A stretch of 64,000 nucleotides of DNA, from the NCBI RefSeq assembly GCF_020149915.1, contig NZ_CP083760.1, forward strand, positions 1,054,001 through 1,118,000. The letters run 5' to 3'. The position numbers and the translations under genes were made by a program. The stretch comes from Candidatus Sulfidibacterium hydrothermale. GTDB lineage: Bacteria > Bacteroidota > Bacteroidia > Bacteroidales > F082. The notes beneath the pieces were generated by a model. The model ran no database searches. It was not told the origin of the DNA and worked only from the letters and a program-made list of their open reading frames with translations. How positions within the stretch are numbered: the first letter of the stretch is position 1; every line of letters starts with the position of its first letter. Shown here in pieces: positions 26,224 to 36,810 of this stretch.

Positions 26224-27081
26224 ATGATTAAACAGATGAAACTGATCGTTGAAAGTGGCACGACAAAAACCCATTGGGTACTTTTGGATGCCGGACAGAT
26301 AGTGGAAAACTTTACAACTCCCGGATTTAACCCGTATTATTCTACTACAGAAGAAATTACTAAAAGCATAGCCCAAGGGCTTCCTGCTACGCTGAAAACC
26401 AGTGTTGTAGATGATGTGTTTTTTTACGGAACAGGTTGTTCCAGTACTGAAAACTGCAACAAGATAAAATCAATCCTGGAAAAGTTTTTTCAAAAAGCAG
26501 TCATAGAAACCCATCACGATTTGTATGCTGCGGCAGTAGCCTTGTTGAAAAATCGTGAAGGAGTGGCCTGTATTTTGGGAACCGGTTCTAATTCGTGCTT
26601 GTGGGATGGACAGTATATTGTGGAAAATGTACCTTCTACCGGCTGGATTCTGGGAGATGAAGGAAGCGCTACTTATCTTGGAAAGATTATGCTAAAAGCT
26701 TTCCTGAGTGGAGAAATGCCAGAACCGATTACGCGTAAATTTTATGATTATACAGGACTTGATTTTGGAGGCATTTTGCATAAAATTTACGGAGAATCAC
26801 AACCTAATCGCTGGATTTCGCAACTGTCGCCTTTTGCTTCGGCTCATCTGGATGAAGAAACCGTAAAAAACCTGGTGAAACAAAACTTTCGTGATTTCCT
26901 TTCGGAACAGGTCAAAAAATATACCGGTTATCAGGAAAAAGAAATTTCTTTTACCGGTTCGGTAGCCTGGCATTTCAGGAATGAATTGCTGGAAGTTTTG
27001 CAGGAAGAAAATCTTCATATCGGTATTATTCTTCAAGAGCCCATGGAAGGACTGATTGCTTATCATTCGGACGGAGAATAA
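26224..27081 (+). CDS. BadF/BadG-type ATPase, N-acetylglucosamine kinase-like
   Basis: A 285-residue ASKHA-fold sugar kinase. Opens MKLIVESGTTKTHWVLLD (phosphate-1 loop), then ACILGTGSNSCLW (phosphate-2), GWILGDEGSATYLG, and a late SFTGSVAW. This is the pattern of bacterial GlcNAc-kinase-like BadF/BadG proteins; a role in amino-sugar salvage is plausible but not proven. ATGs at 26224 and 26236 are both usable. Convergent with uvrA. Confidence 0.83.
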   Translation: MIKQMKLIVESGTTKTHWVLLDAGQIVENFTTPGFNPYYSTTEEITKSIAQGLPATLKTSVVDDVFFYGTGCSSTENCNKIKSILEKFFQKAVIETHHDLYAAAVALLKNREGVACILGTGSNSCLWDGQYIVENVPSTGWILGDEGSATYLGKIMLKAFLSGEMPEPITRKFYDYTGLDFGGILHKIYGESQPNRWISQLSPFASAHLDEETVKNLVKQNFRDFLSEQVKKYTGYQEKEISFTGSVAWHFRNELLEVLQEENLHIGIILQEPMEGLIAYHSDGE

Positions 27082-27105
27082 ACCAAATAACCGGGGATTT
27101 TTTTG

Positions 27106-29961
27106 TTAAGGATGAAAAGGGGTTTCCAACTCTTTTTTTAGATAATGGGCCGTCAGTCTTTTCGTATTTTGAGTAATTTCTTCCGGTGTTCCTTCCACAA
27201 TGATTACTCCTCCCCGGTTTCCGCCTTCTGGTCCCAAATCAATAATATGGTCAGCCACTTTTATTACTTCCATGTTGTGTTCAATCACGATCACGGTATT
27301 TCCTTTATCCACCAGCTTGTTCAGGACATCCAGCAATACTTTCACATCTTCAAAGTGAAGACCGGTGGTCGGTTCGTCAAGGATGTAAAGTGTTTTGCCG
27401 GTATCTTTTTTGGAGAGTTCGGTAGCCAGTTTTACCCGCTGGGCTTCTCCGCCTGAAATGGTTGTAGAAGATTGTCCCAATGTCAGGTAGCCTAAACCGA
27501 CATCTTTCAGCGTTTGCAATTTGTGGGCAATAGCCGGAATATGGGTGAAAAATTCTGCAGCCTGACGAATGGTCATGTTCAGCACATCATTGATGGATTT
27601 TCCTTTATACCGAACTTCCAGTGTCTCACGATTATAACGTTTACCCTGACAATCTTCGCACAAAACATACACATCCGGCAGAAAGTTCATTTCGATAACG
27701 CGAACACCAGCTCCTTTGCAGGTTTCACACCGGCCTCCTTTAACGTTAAATGAAAACCGTCCGGGTTTGTATCCGCGGATTTTGGCTTCGGGGAGTTGTC
27801 CGTAAAGTTTCCGGATTTCGTCAAATACTTTGGTGTAAGTGGCCGGATTGGAGCGGGGAGTACGTCCTATGGGTGACTGGTCAATTTGAATGACTTTGTC
27901 AATATTTTCCAGCCCTTCGATGGTGTCGTAGGGTAGCGGCTCTTTTAATGCATGAAAAAAATGGGCATTAAGAATGGGATATAATGTTTCGTTGACCAAA
28001 GTTGATTTTCCACTTCCGGAAACTCCGGTAACACAAATGAACTTACCCAAAGGAAAGCGTGCCGTTACGTTTTTCAGATTATTCCCCCGGGCTCCCTGCA
28101 GAACGATTGTTTTTCCATTGCCGGGCCGCCGGTTTGTTGAGAAGGGAATCTGCTTTTCTCCTTTCAGGTAAAGGCTGGTCAGGGTATTTTTTTTCAGGAT
28201 TTCGGTAGGTGTTCCCTGGGCTACAATTTCACCTCCCAGTCTGCCGGCTCCCGGGCCAATCTCAAGAATGTGGTCTGCCGATAAAATAGTGTCTTTATCG
28301 TGTTCCACCACAATAACACTGTTGCCGATGTCCCGCAGGTCTTTTAGCGAAGCAATCAGCCTGTGGTTGTCGCGTTGATGCAGTCCGATACTGGGTTCGT
28401 CCAGAATGTATAACACGCCGGTAAGTCGCGAACCAATCTGTGTAGCCAGCCGGATCCGTTGTGATTCGCCTCCGGATAAAGAAGCTGCCGGCCGGTTTAA
28501 ATTCACATAACCAATCCCTACTTCCAGTAAGAAATTGAGCCGGACCCGTATTTCTCTTAAAATTTCGCGGGCGATACGGCGTTGCCGTTCGTTCAGCCGG
28601 TCTTCCAGTCCGTTTAACCAGTTTTTTAGTTCGGTTAAATCCATACGGGCCAACTCGGAAATATTTTTTCCGTCAATTTTAAAATAAAGGGCTTCTTTTT
28701 TTAACCGGGCTCCCTGACATTCCGGACAAATTTGTGTGTTCATATACCGGGCAGCCCATTTTTGCGAAGAGCGTGAAGCACTTTCGGTATGTGAATTTTC
28801 AAGATAGCTTAACAATCCTTCATAGGTGAGTGAATAAGAAGAAGTAATACCGAGATATTCTTTTTTTATTTCCACCGTTTCGTGAGAGCCGTGTAAAATA
28901 ATATCCATGGCTTTGTCGGAAATGTCCTGAATAGGGGTGTCCAAGGTAAAGCCATACTTGATGCCGATGGTTTCCAGCTGATTAAATATCCAGGTGCTTT
29001 TGTATTCGCCCAAAGGAGCAATTCCGCCTTTGCGAATGGAAAGTTTTTTATCCGGAAAAACTTTCTCCAGATCCACTTCTTTGATGGTTCCCAGTCCGTT
29101 GCACCGCGGGCAGGCACCGTGTGGTGAATTGAACGAAAAAAGGTTGGGCTCAGGGTCGTCATAAGCAATTCCGGTGGTCGGACACATCATCTTCCGGCTG
29201 AAAAAACGTCCCTGTTCAGACGATTCATCCCAAACCATCAAAACGCCGTTTCCGTGTTTTAATGCCGTTTCCACGGTTTTTGACAACCGGTTTTTCATCT
29301 TTTTCTCAACCGGCAAGCGGTCAATGACTACCTCAATGTCGTGGGTTTTATACCGGTCCAGTTGCATTCCCGGACTGATTTCCCTGATCTCCCCATCTAC
29401 CCGGATACGTAAAAATCCTTGTTGCCGGATACGTTCAAAGAGTTCACGGTAGTGTCCTTTCCGGCTGCGAATCAACGGGGCCAGAACAGAAATATTTTTT
29501 CCGGTATAATCTTTTATGATCAGATCAACAATCTGATTTTCGTTGTATTGTACCATTTTTTCGCCCGTGTTGTACGAAAAAGCTTCGGAAGCACGGGCAT
29601 AAAGTAGCCGTAAGAAATCATAAATTTCTGTAATGGTTCCCACCGTGGAACGCGGATTCCGGTTAACCGATTTTTGTTCAATGGAAATCACCGGACTTAA
29701 TCCGTTGATCTGGTCCACATCAGGGCGCTCCAGATGACCAATAAATTGGCGGGCATAAGCCGAAAAAGTTTCCATATAACGCCGTTGTCCTTCCGCGTAA
29801 ATGGTGTCGAAAGCCAAAGATGATTTGCCGCTTCCGCTTAGACCGGTGATGACTACCAACTGGTCTCGCGGAATATCTACATCAATATTTTTCAGATTAT
29901 GAACCCTGGCTCCCCTGATTTTCAGGAAATTCTTGCCCGCATTTTCTTTTTCTGTATCCAT
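27106..29961 (-). CDS. uvrA: Excinuclease ABC subunit A
   Basis: A 951-residue DNA damage recognition ATPase of nucleotide excision repair, which hands lesions to UvrB. Two ABC modules: Walker [10 protein letters not shown] and GVSGSGKST, signature sequences [12 protein letters not shown] and [12 protein letters not shown]. Two zinc modules are visible: CPRCNGLG with its partner Cys pair, and CETCKGAG with CEDCQGKR. The start [10 protein letters not shown] is chosen because it begins close to the conserved [12 protein letters not shown]; an upstream in-frame start adds 11 residues. Last gene of the rfbC-transglycosylase-uvrA run. Confidence 0.96.
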   Translation of the reverse strand: MDTEKENAGKNFLKIRGARVHNLKNIDVDIPRDQLVVITGLSGSGKSSLAFDTIYAEGQRRYMETFSAYARQFIGHLERPDVDQINGLSPVISIEQKSVNRNPRSTVGTITEIYDFLRLLYARASEAFSYNTGEKMVQYNENQIVDLIIKDYTGKNISVLAPLIRSRKGHYRELFERIRQQGFLRIRVDGEIREISPGMQLDRYKTHDIEVVIDRLPVEKKMKNRLSKTVETALKHGNGVLMVWDESSEQGRFFSRKMMCPTTGIAYDDPEPNLFSFNSPHGACPRCNGLGTIKEVDLEKVFPDKKLSIRKGGIAPLGEYKSTWIFNQLETIGIKYGFTLDTPIQDISDKAMDIILHGSHETVEIKKEYLGITSSYSLTYEGLLSYLENSHTESASRSSQKWAARYMNTQICPECQGARLKKEALYFKIDGKNISELARMDLTELKNWLNGLEDRLNERQRRIAREILREIRVRLNFLLEVGIGYVNLNRPAASLSGGESQRIRLATQIGSRLTGVLYILDEPSIGLHQRDNHRLIASLKDLRDIGNSVIVVEHDKDTILSADHILEIGPGAGRLGGEIVAQGTPTEILKKNTLTSLYLKGEKQIPFSTNRRPGNGKTIVLQGARGNNLKNVTARFPLGKFICVTGVSGSGKSTLVNETLYPILNAHFFHALKEPLPYDTIEGLENIDKVIQIDQSPIGRTPRSNPATYTKVFDEIRKLYGQLPEAKIRGYKPGRFSFNVKGGRCETCKGAGVRVIEMNFLPDVYVLCEDCQGKRYNRETLEVRYKGKSINDVLNMTIRQAAEFFTHIPAIAHKLQTLKDVGLGYLTLGQSSTTISGGEAQRVKLATELSKKDTGKTLYILDEPTTGLHFEDVKVLLDVLNKLVDKGNTVIVIEHNMEVIKVADHIIDLGPEGGNRGGVIIVEGTPEEITQNTKRLTAHYLKKELETPFHP

Positions 29962-30002
29962 GAAATTTTGTCCCGGATATTTTTTAATCGGCAAAATTAC
30001 AT

Positions 30003-30944
30003 TTATTCCTTCAATTTTGCGTCGGTCAGGTTGTATGGCGCATCCGGAATCTTGATAAAATAGGTTTTGTGATGTGGGTTTTTTAGTGAAGTACGCCGTA
30101 ACCAGGGATTAAAATATTTTAATAGTTTGTAAGAAATATGGTGCTGATGTGCAAATGTTGCCCAGCTCTTTACAGCACCTTTTACTTCCACCGTATGCGT
30201 GGGAATGATTGGATATTCCTGGGAAGGACGAATATAAAATCCATATTTTTTCGGGTTCTCAAAAATCATTTTCAATGCCAGCATCCGGTAGATGTAACGT
30301 GAGGTTTCGTCAGCTACCAGGAGATCGTAAAACGAAGTGGCTTGTTGTTGTTTTAAAAATTTCTCAATTCTTTTTTGCCCGGCATTGTAGCTGGCGATAA
30401 CCAGAGCCCAGTTTCCAAATTTCTTGTACGATTTTTTTAAGTAACGGCAGGCAGCGCGGGTTGATTTCTCCACATTGTATCGTTCGTCCACTTCCCGGTC
30501 AACTTCCAATCCGTTTTCTTTGGCTGTACTTTTTAATAATTGCCAGAAACCTACCGCATGTGCCGGGGAAACTACATTTTGGAGCCCGCTTTCTACCATG
30601 GGCATATAGCGAAAGTCAAGCGGAATTCCCTCATCCACCAAAATGGTATCAATAAACGGCAGCCAGCGATGAGCCCGTTTGATGAGTTGCAGGGTGGAAG
30701 AGTGCCAGTAGGTATTTACCGAAAGTTCCCGGTCGAGAGCCTCGCGGACATAAAAAATATCTAAGGGTACCGGTTCGCCGGCAAAACTTAATGTGTCCGG
30801 AATACTCAGAGGCACAATTTTGTAGTATTGCTTGTTGGTGCCCGGTAAACTGACATCCCGATGCTTTTGCTGATAGACAACACTGCTTAATATAAGTGCA
30901 ACGACTATCAACAGGAGTATGAAATAAGAAAGATTTCGGTTCAT
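30003..30944 (-). CDS. Membrane-anchored lytic transglycosylase (MltD/SLT-like)
   Basis: A 313-residue protein with an N-terminal membrane anchor (residues 6-24). The SLT domain spans about 95-230: the catalytic Glu in MPMVESGLQN, then AVGFWQLLKSTAKENG and the family motif ASYNAGQKRI. The C-terminal 80 residues include a LysM-like segment (HTVEVKGAVKSWATFAHQHHISYKLL). It cleaves peptidoglycan glycan strands with formation of anhydro-MurNAc ends, in the periplasm. It lies 41 bases ahead of uvrA and 30 behind rfbC; the three genes seem to share a transcript without a shared pathway. Confidence 0.9.
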   Translation of the reverse strand: MNRNLSYFILLLIVVALILSSVVYQQKHRDVSLPGTNKQYYKIVPLSIPDTLSFAGEPVPLDIFYVREALDRELSVNTYWHSSTLQLIKRAHRWLPFIDTILVDEGIPLDFRYMPMVESGLQNVVSPAHAVGFWQLLKSTAKENGLEVDREVDERYNVEKSTRAACRYLKKSYKKFGNWALVIASYNAGQKRIEKFLKQQQATSFYDLLVADETSRYIYRMLALKMIFENPKKYGFYIRPSQEYPIIPTHTVEVKGAVKSWATFAHQHHISYKLLKYFNPWLRRTSLKNPHHKTYFIKIPDAPYNLTDAKLKE

Positions 30945-30974
30945 AATTGTGGTAAGGTTTAGTTTGTTTTCAAA

Positions 30975-31520
30975 TCAAAAGGGGCTGTCAAATTCCCGGA
31001 AAAAAGGAGCATTTTTATCCTTTTCCGACAAAATGGGATCTTCTTTCAGTTGCCAGTCAATATTCAAATCCGGATCATTCCACCGGATACTTCCTTCCGA
31101 AGCTTTGTTGTACACGTTGGTGCATTTGTAAAAGAATACTGTATTGTCTTCCAGTGTAATAAATCCGTGGGCAAAGCCAGGCGGAACCCAGTACATCCAT
31201 TTGTTTTGATGGGTAAGGATTACGGAAGCCCATTGCCCGTAAGTGGGCGATTTCTTCCGGAGATCGACTGCCACATCCAATACTGCACCGTGCATCACCC
31301 GTACAAGTTTTCCCTGGGTAAAAGGCGGTTTTTGAAAATGAAGCCCGCGCAAAACCCCTTTCATGGATTTCGATTCGTTGTCCTGTACAAAATTCTGGTC
31401 AATGCCCAGCTTAAGAAAAGTTTCTTTGTTGTAGGATTCAAAAAAATAACCCCGCTCATCTTCAAATACTTTCGGTTTTAAAATGTACAGATCGGGTATT
31501 TTTGTTTTTACAATTTCCAT
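30975..31520 (-). CDS. rfbC: dTDP-4-dehydrorhamnose 3,5-epimerase
   Basis: A 181-residue cupin enzyme of dTDP-L-rhamnose synthesis. Motifs: DERGYFFESYNKETF, the active-site His in LRGLHFQ, LVRVMHGAVLDVAVDLR, and YKCTNVYN with the Tyr acid. Length is typical. Other rml genes are not in the window, so the pathway genes are dispersed. Rhamnose would feed surface glycan synthesis. Confidence 0.95.
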   Translation of the reverse strand: MEIVKTKIPDLYILKPKVFEDERGYFFESYNKETFLKLGIDQNFVQDNESKSMKGVLRGLHFQKPPFTQGKLVRVMHGAVLDVAVDLRKKSPTYGQWASVILTHQNKWMYWVPPGFAHGFITLEDNTVFFYKCTNVYNKASEGSIRWNDPDLNIDWQLKEDPILSEKDKNAPFFREFDSPF

Positions 31521-31627
31521 GACAAAAAATTTGAAGTAAAGATACGATTTTCCTCAAAAGGGATGGTAAGCGTTGATTAGTGATCAACGACATTGACAGA
31601 TGCTATAACGGTTTCCGGTTATTCTTT

Positions 31628-32236
<609 letters not shown>

Positions 32237-32287
32237 GAATATTTTCTGGTTCGTACTGAATTTATTTTACATTCAAAGAAAATACTG

Positions 32288-32362
32288 TCGGGGTAGTAGG
32301 ATTCGAACCTACGACCCCCTGCTCCCAAAGCAGGTGCGCTAACCGGACTGCGCTATACCCCG
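32288..32362 (-). tRNA. tRNA-Pro (TGG anticodon)
   Basis: A 75-base cloverleaf on the minus strand: acceptor CGGGGTA with TACCCCG, discriminator A, anticodon stem CCTGC/GCAGG with loop TTTGGGA, T-arm loop TTCGAAT. CCA not encoded. First of a Pro-Ser tRNA pair. Confidence 0.95.
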
Positions 32363-32417
32363 TAAATTTATTCTGACGCAGAGCCCCTGCATCTTTCCCG
32401 GATTTTCTGCCGGAATA

Positions 32418-32434
32418 CGCTACCGGACTGCGCT
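32418..32434 (-). pseudogene. Short remnant of a tRNA-Pro D-arm
   Basis: CGCTACCGGACTGCGCT repeats the D-arm of the intact tRNA-Pro (32339-32354) with one base missing, 80 bases upstream of it. The flanking CCCTGC and CCGG patches may be further decayed tRNA. The rest of 32363-32574 shows nothing else. Confidence 0.5.
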
Positions 32435-32574
32435 TTCTTTGATGTTATCAAAATAAAAAGAACGTTTTTGATGTTTCCTTACAAAAGGAGTGCAAAAATA
32501 GAACTTTGTTCTTTATCTGCAAAAAAATATTTTCAAAATATTTTGAAAAATATGGATTGTTTTGATCTCCCCGA

Positions 32575-33669
32575 TTATATGTTGAAACGGATATGCAAAA
32601 TGTCGCCATCCTGTACAATATAGCTTTTTCCTTCTACTCTGAATTTTCCGGCTTCTTTTACGGCCTGCTCCGAGCCATACCGGATAAAATCTTCATAGCT
32701 CATCACTTCTGCGCGGATAAAACCCCGTTCTAGGTCGCTGTGGATAACTCCGGCCGCTTCCGGAGCCGTCATTCCTTTCCGGATCGTCCATGCGCGGTTT
32801 TCCGTTTTGCCAATGGTGAAAAATGATTGCAGGTTCAACACATCATAAGCTGCACGGATTAATTTGTTTACGCCCGGTTCGGTTAATCCGGCATCTTCCA
32901 GAAAAGCTTTCCGGTCTTCGTCTTCTTCCAGTTCTGCAATTTCGGCTTCCAGTTCGCCGGCAATGACCAAAATTTTGGCATCATCAGGCAGGGCTGCCTT
33001 TACCTTATCTACATAAGCATTGCCTGAAATTGCCGAAGCATCATCCACATTACATACATAAATAACCGGTTTGGCGGTAAGCAAAAGTAAATCGTGGATA
33101 TATTCTTCATCTCCCTCATTGACGGGGGCAGTACTTGCGTTTCCGAAATTTTCCAGGTGCTCTTTGTAAATCGTTAGCACCTCAATGCCTTTTTTGGCTT
33201 CTTTATTTCCGGTTTTAGCCAGTTTTTCAAGCCGTTGTAGTTTTCTTAGAACCAAATCCAGATCACGGACCTGCAATTCAAAATTAACGATTTCCAGGTC
33301 GCGGACAGGATCAACCGAACCTTCGATATGCGGAAGATTGTCGTCGTCAAAACAGCGCAGCACATGAATGAGTGCGTCGGTTTGCTGAACATCGGCAAGG
33401 AATTTGTTCCCCACGCCTTCACCCTGGCTGGCTCCTTTGGCCAAACCGGGAAGGTCAACAATTTCAACCGTAGCCGGAACCAGTTTGTCAGCAGGTAAAA
33501 GTTTGTCGAGTTCGTACAATCGCGGATCAGGAACATTAACCACCCCTTTATTGGATTTGGTTGCGCTGAATGCGTAGTTTGAACTTTCGGCTTTTGTGTT
33601 GGACATACAGTTAAAGATGGTGGTTTTGCCTGTGTTAGTCAAACCGATGATACCGCAATTTAAAGCCAT
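32575..33669 (-). CDS. ychF: Obg-like ATPase YchF
   Basis: A 364-residue universally conserved P-loop protein. G1 loop GLTNTGKTTIFN, switch region DLPGLAKGASQGEG, then a coiled-coil insertion (about 130-200) and a C-terminal TGS domain (AYDVLNLQSFFTIG to the end). The usual NKxD is replaced by NVDD in YVCNVDD, the substitution linked with ATP rather than GTP preference in this family. It binds ribosomes and influences translation and stress responses. Monocistronic. Confidence 0.96.
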   Translation of the reverse strand: MALNCGIIGLTNTGKTTIFNCMSNTKAESSNYAFSATKSNKGVVNVPDPRLYELDKLLPADKLVPATVEIVDLPGLAKGASQGEGVGNKFLADVQQTDALIHVLRCFDDDNLPHIEGSVDPVRDLEIVNFELQVRDLDLVLRKLQRLEKLAKTGNKEAKKGIEVLTIYKEHLENFGNASTAPVNEGDEEYIHDLLLLTAKPVIYVCNVDDASAISGNAYVDKVKAALPDDAKILVIAGELEAEIAELEEDEDRKAFLEDAGLTEPGVNKLIRAAYDVLNLQSFFTIGKTENRAWTIRKGMTAPEAAGVIHSDLERGFIRAEVMSYEDFIRYGSEQAVKEAGKFRVEGKSYIVQDGDILHIRFNI

Positions 33670-33725
33670 TTTTGTTGTGTTTATTTTGTGAAAAATTCCG
33701 GAAGATCAACCTGATTTCCGGCGGG

Positions 33726-33733
33726 CAAAGATA
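33726..33733 (-). promoter_or_regulatory. -7 element TATCTTTG upstream of ychF
   Basis: Minus-strand octamer fitting TAnnTTTG, 57 bases ahead of the ychF ATG; no clear -33 box. Confidence 0.4.
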
Positions 33734-33811
33734 ACGAATTCCCGGACTGTGACCGGAAAAGATTTTTATCGAAATTGTTTTTTAAAAGAATGAAATTTGT
33801 CCGGATAGCAA

Positions 33812-33851
33812 AAAGCCGGGATTTCCTTTGAGAAATCCCGGCTTTGATTTT
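33812..33851 (-). terminator. Terminator behind the HdrD-like gene
   Basis: Perfect 14-bp stem AAAGCCGGGATTTC / GAAATCCCGGCTTT (33812-33825 and 33832-33845) with a 6-base loop. T/A runs on both sides. Confidence 0.85.
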
Positions 33852-33866
33852 TAAAAGAAAATGACC

Positions 33867-35945
33867 TTATAAGTCAAGACTGATAGCTACCAGCTCGGCA
33901 ATATCATAATTTTTCACTTCCTCTTCTTTGTTTTTGTATTTGATCCCGTCGGTAAGCATGGTCATACAGAACGGACAGGCGGTACAAATAATGTCGGCGC
34001 CGGTTTCAAGTGCTTGTTCTGTACGGTCGATAAAGATTTCTTTTTCGCCTTTTTCGGCTTCTTTGAACATCTGTCCGCCGCCGGCACCACAACACATGGC
34101 AAAGCTGCGGTTCTTCTCCATTTCCACTTTTACTGACGGAATAGCTTTCAGTACTTCACGCGGAGCATCATATTCCTGGTTAGCGCGACCCAAATAACAC
34201 GGATCGTGATAAGTAATGGTATTACCGGCAAATTTATCGCTATCGATTTTCAACTTGCCTTCGTCCAGGAATTTTTTCAGGAACTGGGTGTGATGCAGTA
34301 CTTCGTAATTTCCGCCAAGGTCAGGATATTCATTTTTCAACGTATTGAAATCGTGCGGATCACAAGTGACGATTTTCTTCACTTCATAACCGTTCATCAC
34401 TTCAATATTGGTGAGTGCCTGCATCTGGAAAAGCATTTCATTTCCGGCACGGCGGGCTACATCACCGCTGTCCGATTCTTCCGTACCCAGTACGGCATAA
34501 TCCACTTTCAGGTAATTCAGAATTTTTATAAAAGCCTGCATTACTTTTTTGTAACGGTCGTCAAAAGCACCGGCCGAACCTACCCAAAGCAGGTATTCCG
34601 GTTTTTTGTTGTTGGCAAACAGGTCAGCCATTACCGGAACATCAAGTCCCTCGGCCCACAACAAACGGTCCTCCGGCGAGAATTGCCACGGAGCTCCGTT
34701 GTTTTCGATGTTGGTGAACACCGTGTTAAGTCCTGATGGCGCTTTGGATTCTTCCATCACCAGATAACGCCGTGCTTCCAAAATAATAGAAGGTTGGTTG
34801 ATTTCAATCGGGCACTCCTGGGCACAGGCGTTACACAGGGTACAAGCCCAAAGTTCTTCTTCGGTAAGGTAATCGAAAACCAAATGTTTGCCATCGTCGT
34901 AATCTTTTCCTTCTTTCAGCAATCCCGGGCCTTTTTCTTTCATGCGGGCGCGGGTGTCCATCATCACTTTACGGGGCGAAAGCAGTTTCCCGGTGATATT
35001 GGCCGGACACACCGAAGTACACCGGCCGCACTCGGTACAAGCCAGCGAGTTAAAATAATTGGTCCATTTTAAATCATCCACATCCAGTGCGCCAAAACGT
35101 TCCGGTTCGCCTTCTTCTTCCGTTTCGTCAAATGTAGCTTCCGGATCCAGCATCATTTTCACCTCTTTGGTAATGTTAGGCATGTTTTCGATGTATCCGT
35201 AAGGTTCCAGCCGGCTGATAAATACGTTCGGTACCGACATAAACACATGGAAGTGTTTGGAGTAGGGAAGTATGTTGGCAAAGATGAATATCAGGGTAAT
35301 ATGAAACCACCAGCAAAACTGATACCAAAACCAGGCTTTCTCAGGAGTGACATAGGCAAACAACGGTGCCCACAAATGTTGGGCAATCGGATAAATACCG
35401 ATCACCGGTTCACCGGTTTTGGTAGCCCACAAATAATAAAAAGTATTCATTCCCATGAGCGAAATCATCAGAAAGAAAATAATTGTCAATGCCAGCAGTG
35501 CATCATATTCCGAAACCGGTTTCATTTCGATGCCCGAAAAACGTTTTACATGGAAAATGACCCGGCGGGCAATAAAAATAATCATGGCAATGCTGATGAT
35601 GAGCGCAAAAATATCGGCGCTGGCCATCATAAAATCGTAAAACCATCCCAGTCCGCCAAAGATTTTTTCGGTACCCAACAGTCCGTCAAAGACCATTTCG
35701 ATACTGCCGAAAAGAATGAGCATAAAGCCCCAGAATACCGAAGCATGAACCAATCCGATCCACGGCCGGCGGAAAATCTTGGTTTGGAAGCCTGCCACTT
35801 CAATGGTTTTCCACAACCGTTTTCCCCACTGTCCCAGCGGTTTCTTTTTGGTGAACTTAAAATAGCGGAAATACCGCTGGATACTGTATGCAAAAACGCC
35901 CAGCGTAATGAGCAATACAATCGAAAAGACAATTTGTTTGGTCAT
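33867..35945 (-). CDS. HdrD/GlpC-like iron-sulfur membrane oxidoreductase
   Basis: A 692-residue fusion of a membrane cytochrome-like domain and a heterodisulfide-reductase-like catalytic part. Residues 1-240 have about six membrane helices with several His suited to heme b (NarI/HdrE-like). Then come two 4Fe-4S motifs, C303-C306-C309-C313 and C368-C371-C374-C378, and two CCG domains, the second recognised by DPCYLGR...MCCGAGGGQMF (about 590-645). Such proteins pass electrons between the quinone pool and a cytoplasmic thiol/disulfide or other partner; the partner is not known. Widespread in anaerobic Bacteroidota. It is alone with its own terminator. Confidence 0.9.
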   Translation of the reverse strand: MTKQIVFSIVLLITLGVFAYSIQRYFRYFKFTKKKPLGQWGKRLWKTIEVAGFQTKIFRRPWIGLVHASVFWGFMLILFGSIEMVFDGLLGTEKIFGGLGWFYDFMMASADIFALIISIAMIIFIARRVIFHVKRFSGIEMKPVSEYDALLALTIIFFLMISLMGMNTFYYLWATKTGEPVIGIYPIAQHLWAPLFAYVTPEKAWFWYQFCWWFHITLIFIFANILPYSKHFHVFMSVPNVFISRLEPYGYIENMPNITKEVKMMLDPEATFDETEEEGEPERFGALDVDDLKWTNYFNSLACTECGRCTSVCPANITGKLLSPRKVMMDTRARMKEKGPGLLKEGKDYDDGKHLVFDYLTEEELWACTLCNACAQECPIEINQPSIILEARRYLVMEESKAPSGLNTVFTNIENNGAPWQFSPEDRLLWAEGLDVPVMADLFANNKKPEYLLWVGSAGAFDDRYKKVMQAFIKILNYLKVDYAVLGTEESDSGDVARRAGNEMLFQMQALTNIEVMNGYEVKKIVTCDPHDFNTLKNEYPDLGGNYEVLHHTQFLKKFLDEGKLKIDSDKFAGNTITYHDPCYLGRANQEYDAPREVLKAIPSVKVEMEKNRSFAMCCGAGGGQMFKEAEKGEKEIFIDRTEQALETGADIICTACPFCMTMLTDGIKYKNKEEEVKNYDIAELVAISLDL

Positions 35946-36060
35946 AATATTTGTGTTTTAATAATTCGCAAAAAACGGAAGTACAATTTTACATACTTTT
36001 TAATTAAGAATGAATATAAATATTACGCATGCGTACTAATTTCAATCGTTTTAGGATTTG

Positions 36061-36205
36061 GGCGGCCGGGCGGGTGCTTTGCTATAGCCCCTTGTCCGGA
36101 AATCGTGTTTCGCAGGCAGCAGGCAGGGGCTTCGCCTGTCGCCCTGCCTGTGCCGCTGCACATCGGTTCCGGCCTGCGGGGGCTGCCGCTGCGCCCCCTG
36201 CCGCA
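36061..36205. repeat. GC-rich palindromic patch
   Basis: About 145 bases of roughly two-thirds GC within an AT-rich gap. It holds imperfect hairpins: CAGGCAGGG (36120-36128) with CCCTGCCTG (36142-36150), and GGGGGC...GCCCCC near 36177-36199. No reading frame of interest. The 865-base gap 35946-36810 otherwise contains only this patch, the REP-like palindromes at 36225 and 36324, the polypyrimidine tracts, and plain AT-rich DNA. Confidence 0.55.
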
Positions 36206-36224
36206 TGATTACTGACAGGCTAAA

Positions 36225-36346
36225 TGGCACGCATTTGCAATACCTGCTTTGCAAACAGCTGCCATCACTTCTGACTTCTAACTTTCCGCTTCTATCTTCT
36301 TAACTGTCCCCCCCCCCTTAATTGGCGCGCATTTGCAATGCGTGCC
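36225..36346. repeat. Pair of REP-like palindromes around GCATTTGCAAT
   Basis: Two related sequences: 36225-36252 (TGGCACGCATTTGCAATACC...) and 36322-36350 (TGGCGCGCATTTGCAATGCG...). The second forms a clean 10-bp stem, GGCGCGCATT / AATGCGTGCC (36324-36333 and 36337-36346), loop TGC, one G-U pair. The first is a decayed version. This looks like a dispersed REP-type element. Confidence 0.6.
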
Positions 36347-36380
36347 TTGCTTCCAACTTCCCGCTTCCCGCTTCCCGCCT
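36268..36380. repeat. Polypyrimidine heptad repeats and C10 tract
   Basis: CTTCTGACTTCTAACTTTCCGCTTC (in two stretches, 36268-36305 and 36350-36380, the second with three CTTCCCG units) interrupted by ten C in a row at 36308-36317. On the opposite strand these are GAAGT-type purine repeats like those at 49275-49310. Confidence 0.6.
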
Positions 36381-36810
36381 TTTTATTCTTTATTTCAACA
36401 GCATCATCTCCGTGCGACAAAAAAAGCAAAAGAAAAACTCAAAAAAAAACGGACAATGTTTTAATTTTTTTTAACTTTATAGCCATCAAAAACCCAAACC
36501 CTTGCAATAATGGATTACCCTGTTGTTTTTATTCCAAAAAATACAGCTATCCGGGAACGTGTTGTCGATAATCATATCTTATTAAGGGTTAATTTGTTAT
36601 GCTAATTAACAGCGCAAACGTAACAGCTAAAAATAACGCAGAAACAAAACTTTTTTAGAAATAATTTTTATACCAACAACAAAATAGGGAGCAACAAATT
36701 ATAAAAAATGCAGTGAAATTTCTTTTTTTCCTTGTGCTTATCAGTACAAGGAGCAGATGGAGATTTAAACAAGCTTCATTAATCATAAACATAAACAAAA
36801 AACGTATACT

